From Solibacillus faecavium (GTDB lineage Bacteria > Bacillota > Bacilli > Bacillales_A > Planococcaceae): a DNA stretch of 64,000 nucleotides. The stretch spans positions 95,256-159,255 of the forward strand of contig NZ_JACSPZ010000009.1 in NCBI RefSeq assembly GCF_014836905.1, in the 5' to 3' direction. Below, piece by piece: positions 63,851 to 64,000 of the stretch; within the stretch, counting starts at the first letter, position 1; each line of letters opens with the position of its first letter. The position numbers and the translations under genes are program-made. Below the pieces are notes generated by a model. That model made no database searches. It had not been told where the DNA came from and saw only the letters and a list, made by a program, of their open reading frames with translations.

Positions 63851-63922
63851 TGACCCGTACGGGATTCGAACCCGTGTTACCGCCGTGAAAGGGCGGTGTC
63901 TTAACCACTTGACCAACGGGCC
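63851..63922 (-). tRNA. tRNA-Glu (anticodon TTC)
   Basis: Full cloverleaf on minus, 72 nt. Acceptor GGCCCGT/ACGGGTC with discriminator A, anticodon arm CCGCC-CTTTCAC-GGCGG (anticodon TTC), and T arm with GGTTCGAATCC. CCA is not encoded. Confidence 0.96.
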
Positions 63923-63924
63923 TA

Positions 63925-64000
63925 TGGCTCCGAAGGCAGGACTCGAACCTGCGACCTGCCGGTTAACAGCCGGATGCTCTACCAACTGAGCTACTTCGGA
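63925..64000 (-). tRNA. tRNA-Asn (anticodon GTT)
   Basis: Full cloverleaf on minus, 5' end exactly at the window edge. Acceptor TCCGAAG/CTTCGGA with encoded GCCA end, anticodon loop with GTT between CCGGC-type stems, and T arm GGTTCGAGTCC. It lies 2 bp upstream of tRNA-Glu in the same transcript. Confidence 0.96.

Overview
The window looks like chromosomal DNA from a low-GC, endospore-former-type Firmicute of the Planococcaceae, most like Lysinibacillus or Solibacillus. That placement is inferred from AT-rich DNA, strong AGGAGG-type ribosome sites, frequent TTG and GTG starts, Bacillus-style riboswitches, SLH-domain surface proteins, bacterial nitric oxide synthase, YpsA and ornithine aminotransferase. 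I see no prophage, insertion sequence, CRISPR array or rRNA.

Layout. 1-6.9 kb: a branched-chain-type ABC transporter (LivF, LivG, lipoprotein binding protein) next to a 1043-residue STAND/BTAD regulator. 7-10 kb: a 35-codon acidic mini-gene and a GNAT / enolase-superfamily / flavin-reductase-like cluster. 10.5-18.9 kb: transporters (OFA-type MFS, YbfB-type MFS, NorA/Bmr-type MFS with its MerR regulator and a textbook 19-bp-spacer operator), rocD and ypsA. 19-21.4 kb: a near-consensus Fur box driving a short terminated transcript that resembles an FsrA-like sRNA, then class II fumarase. 21.4-33.9 kb: a full type IVa pilus locus. One minus-strand run holds a VanW/G5 protein, pilB, pilT, pilC, major pilin, pilM, pilN, pilO and prepilin peptidase. 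A plus-strand run holds three prepilin-like or PilX-like genes. 34-39 kb: xpt-pbuX under a guanine riboswitch, and a lysine-type permease under a lysine riboswitch. 39-44 kb: CynX-type MFS, membrane-anchored Mrr-type nuclease, NOS oxygenase, RtcB. 44-51 kb: histidine utilisation (hutG, hutI, hutU, a YjiH-type membrane protein; no hutH here) with a divergent AraC-type response regulator whose phospho-acceptor Asp is Glu. 51-63.5 kb: SLC13 permease, catalase, AEC carrier, two divergent SLH proteins and an MBL-fold hydrolase. The window ends in tRNA-Glu and tRNA-Asn genes.

Two kinds of non-coding structure are not explained by genes. First, five intergenic stretches (about 3.1-3.3, 37.16-37.26, 43.84-43.97, 54.97-55.15 and 63.55-63.71 kb) carry short motifs repeated with a pitch of about 21 bp, in places exactly 21 bp for six consecutive units. 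Each array has its own motif; two arrays share TTCTAAT in opposite orientations. I know no name for them and consider them the best candidate for an undescribed element. Second, four intergenic copies of a 105-167 bp element have conserved GTTGATTTCC / CCAATCAAC ends and a variable hairpin interior.

Regulation visible in sequence: Fur (19.43 kb), MerR-type (15.5 kb), PerR-like (53.3 kb), guanine and lysine riboswitches, and many intrinsic terminators that separate the units.
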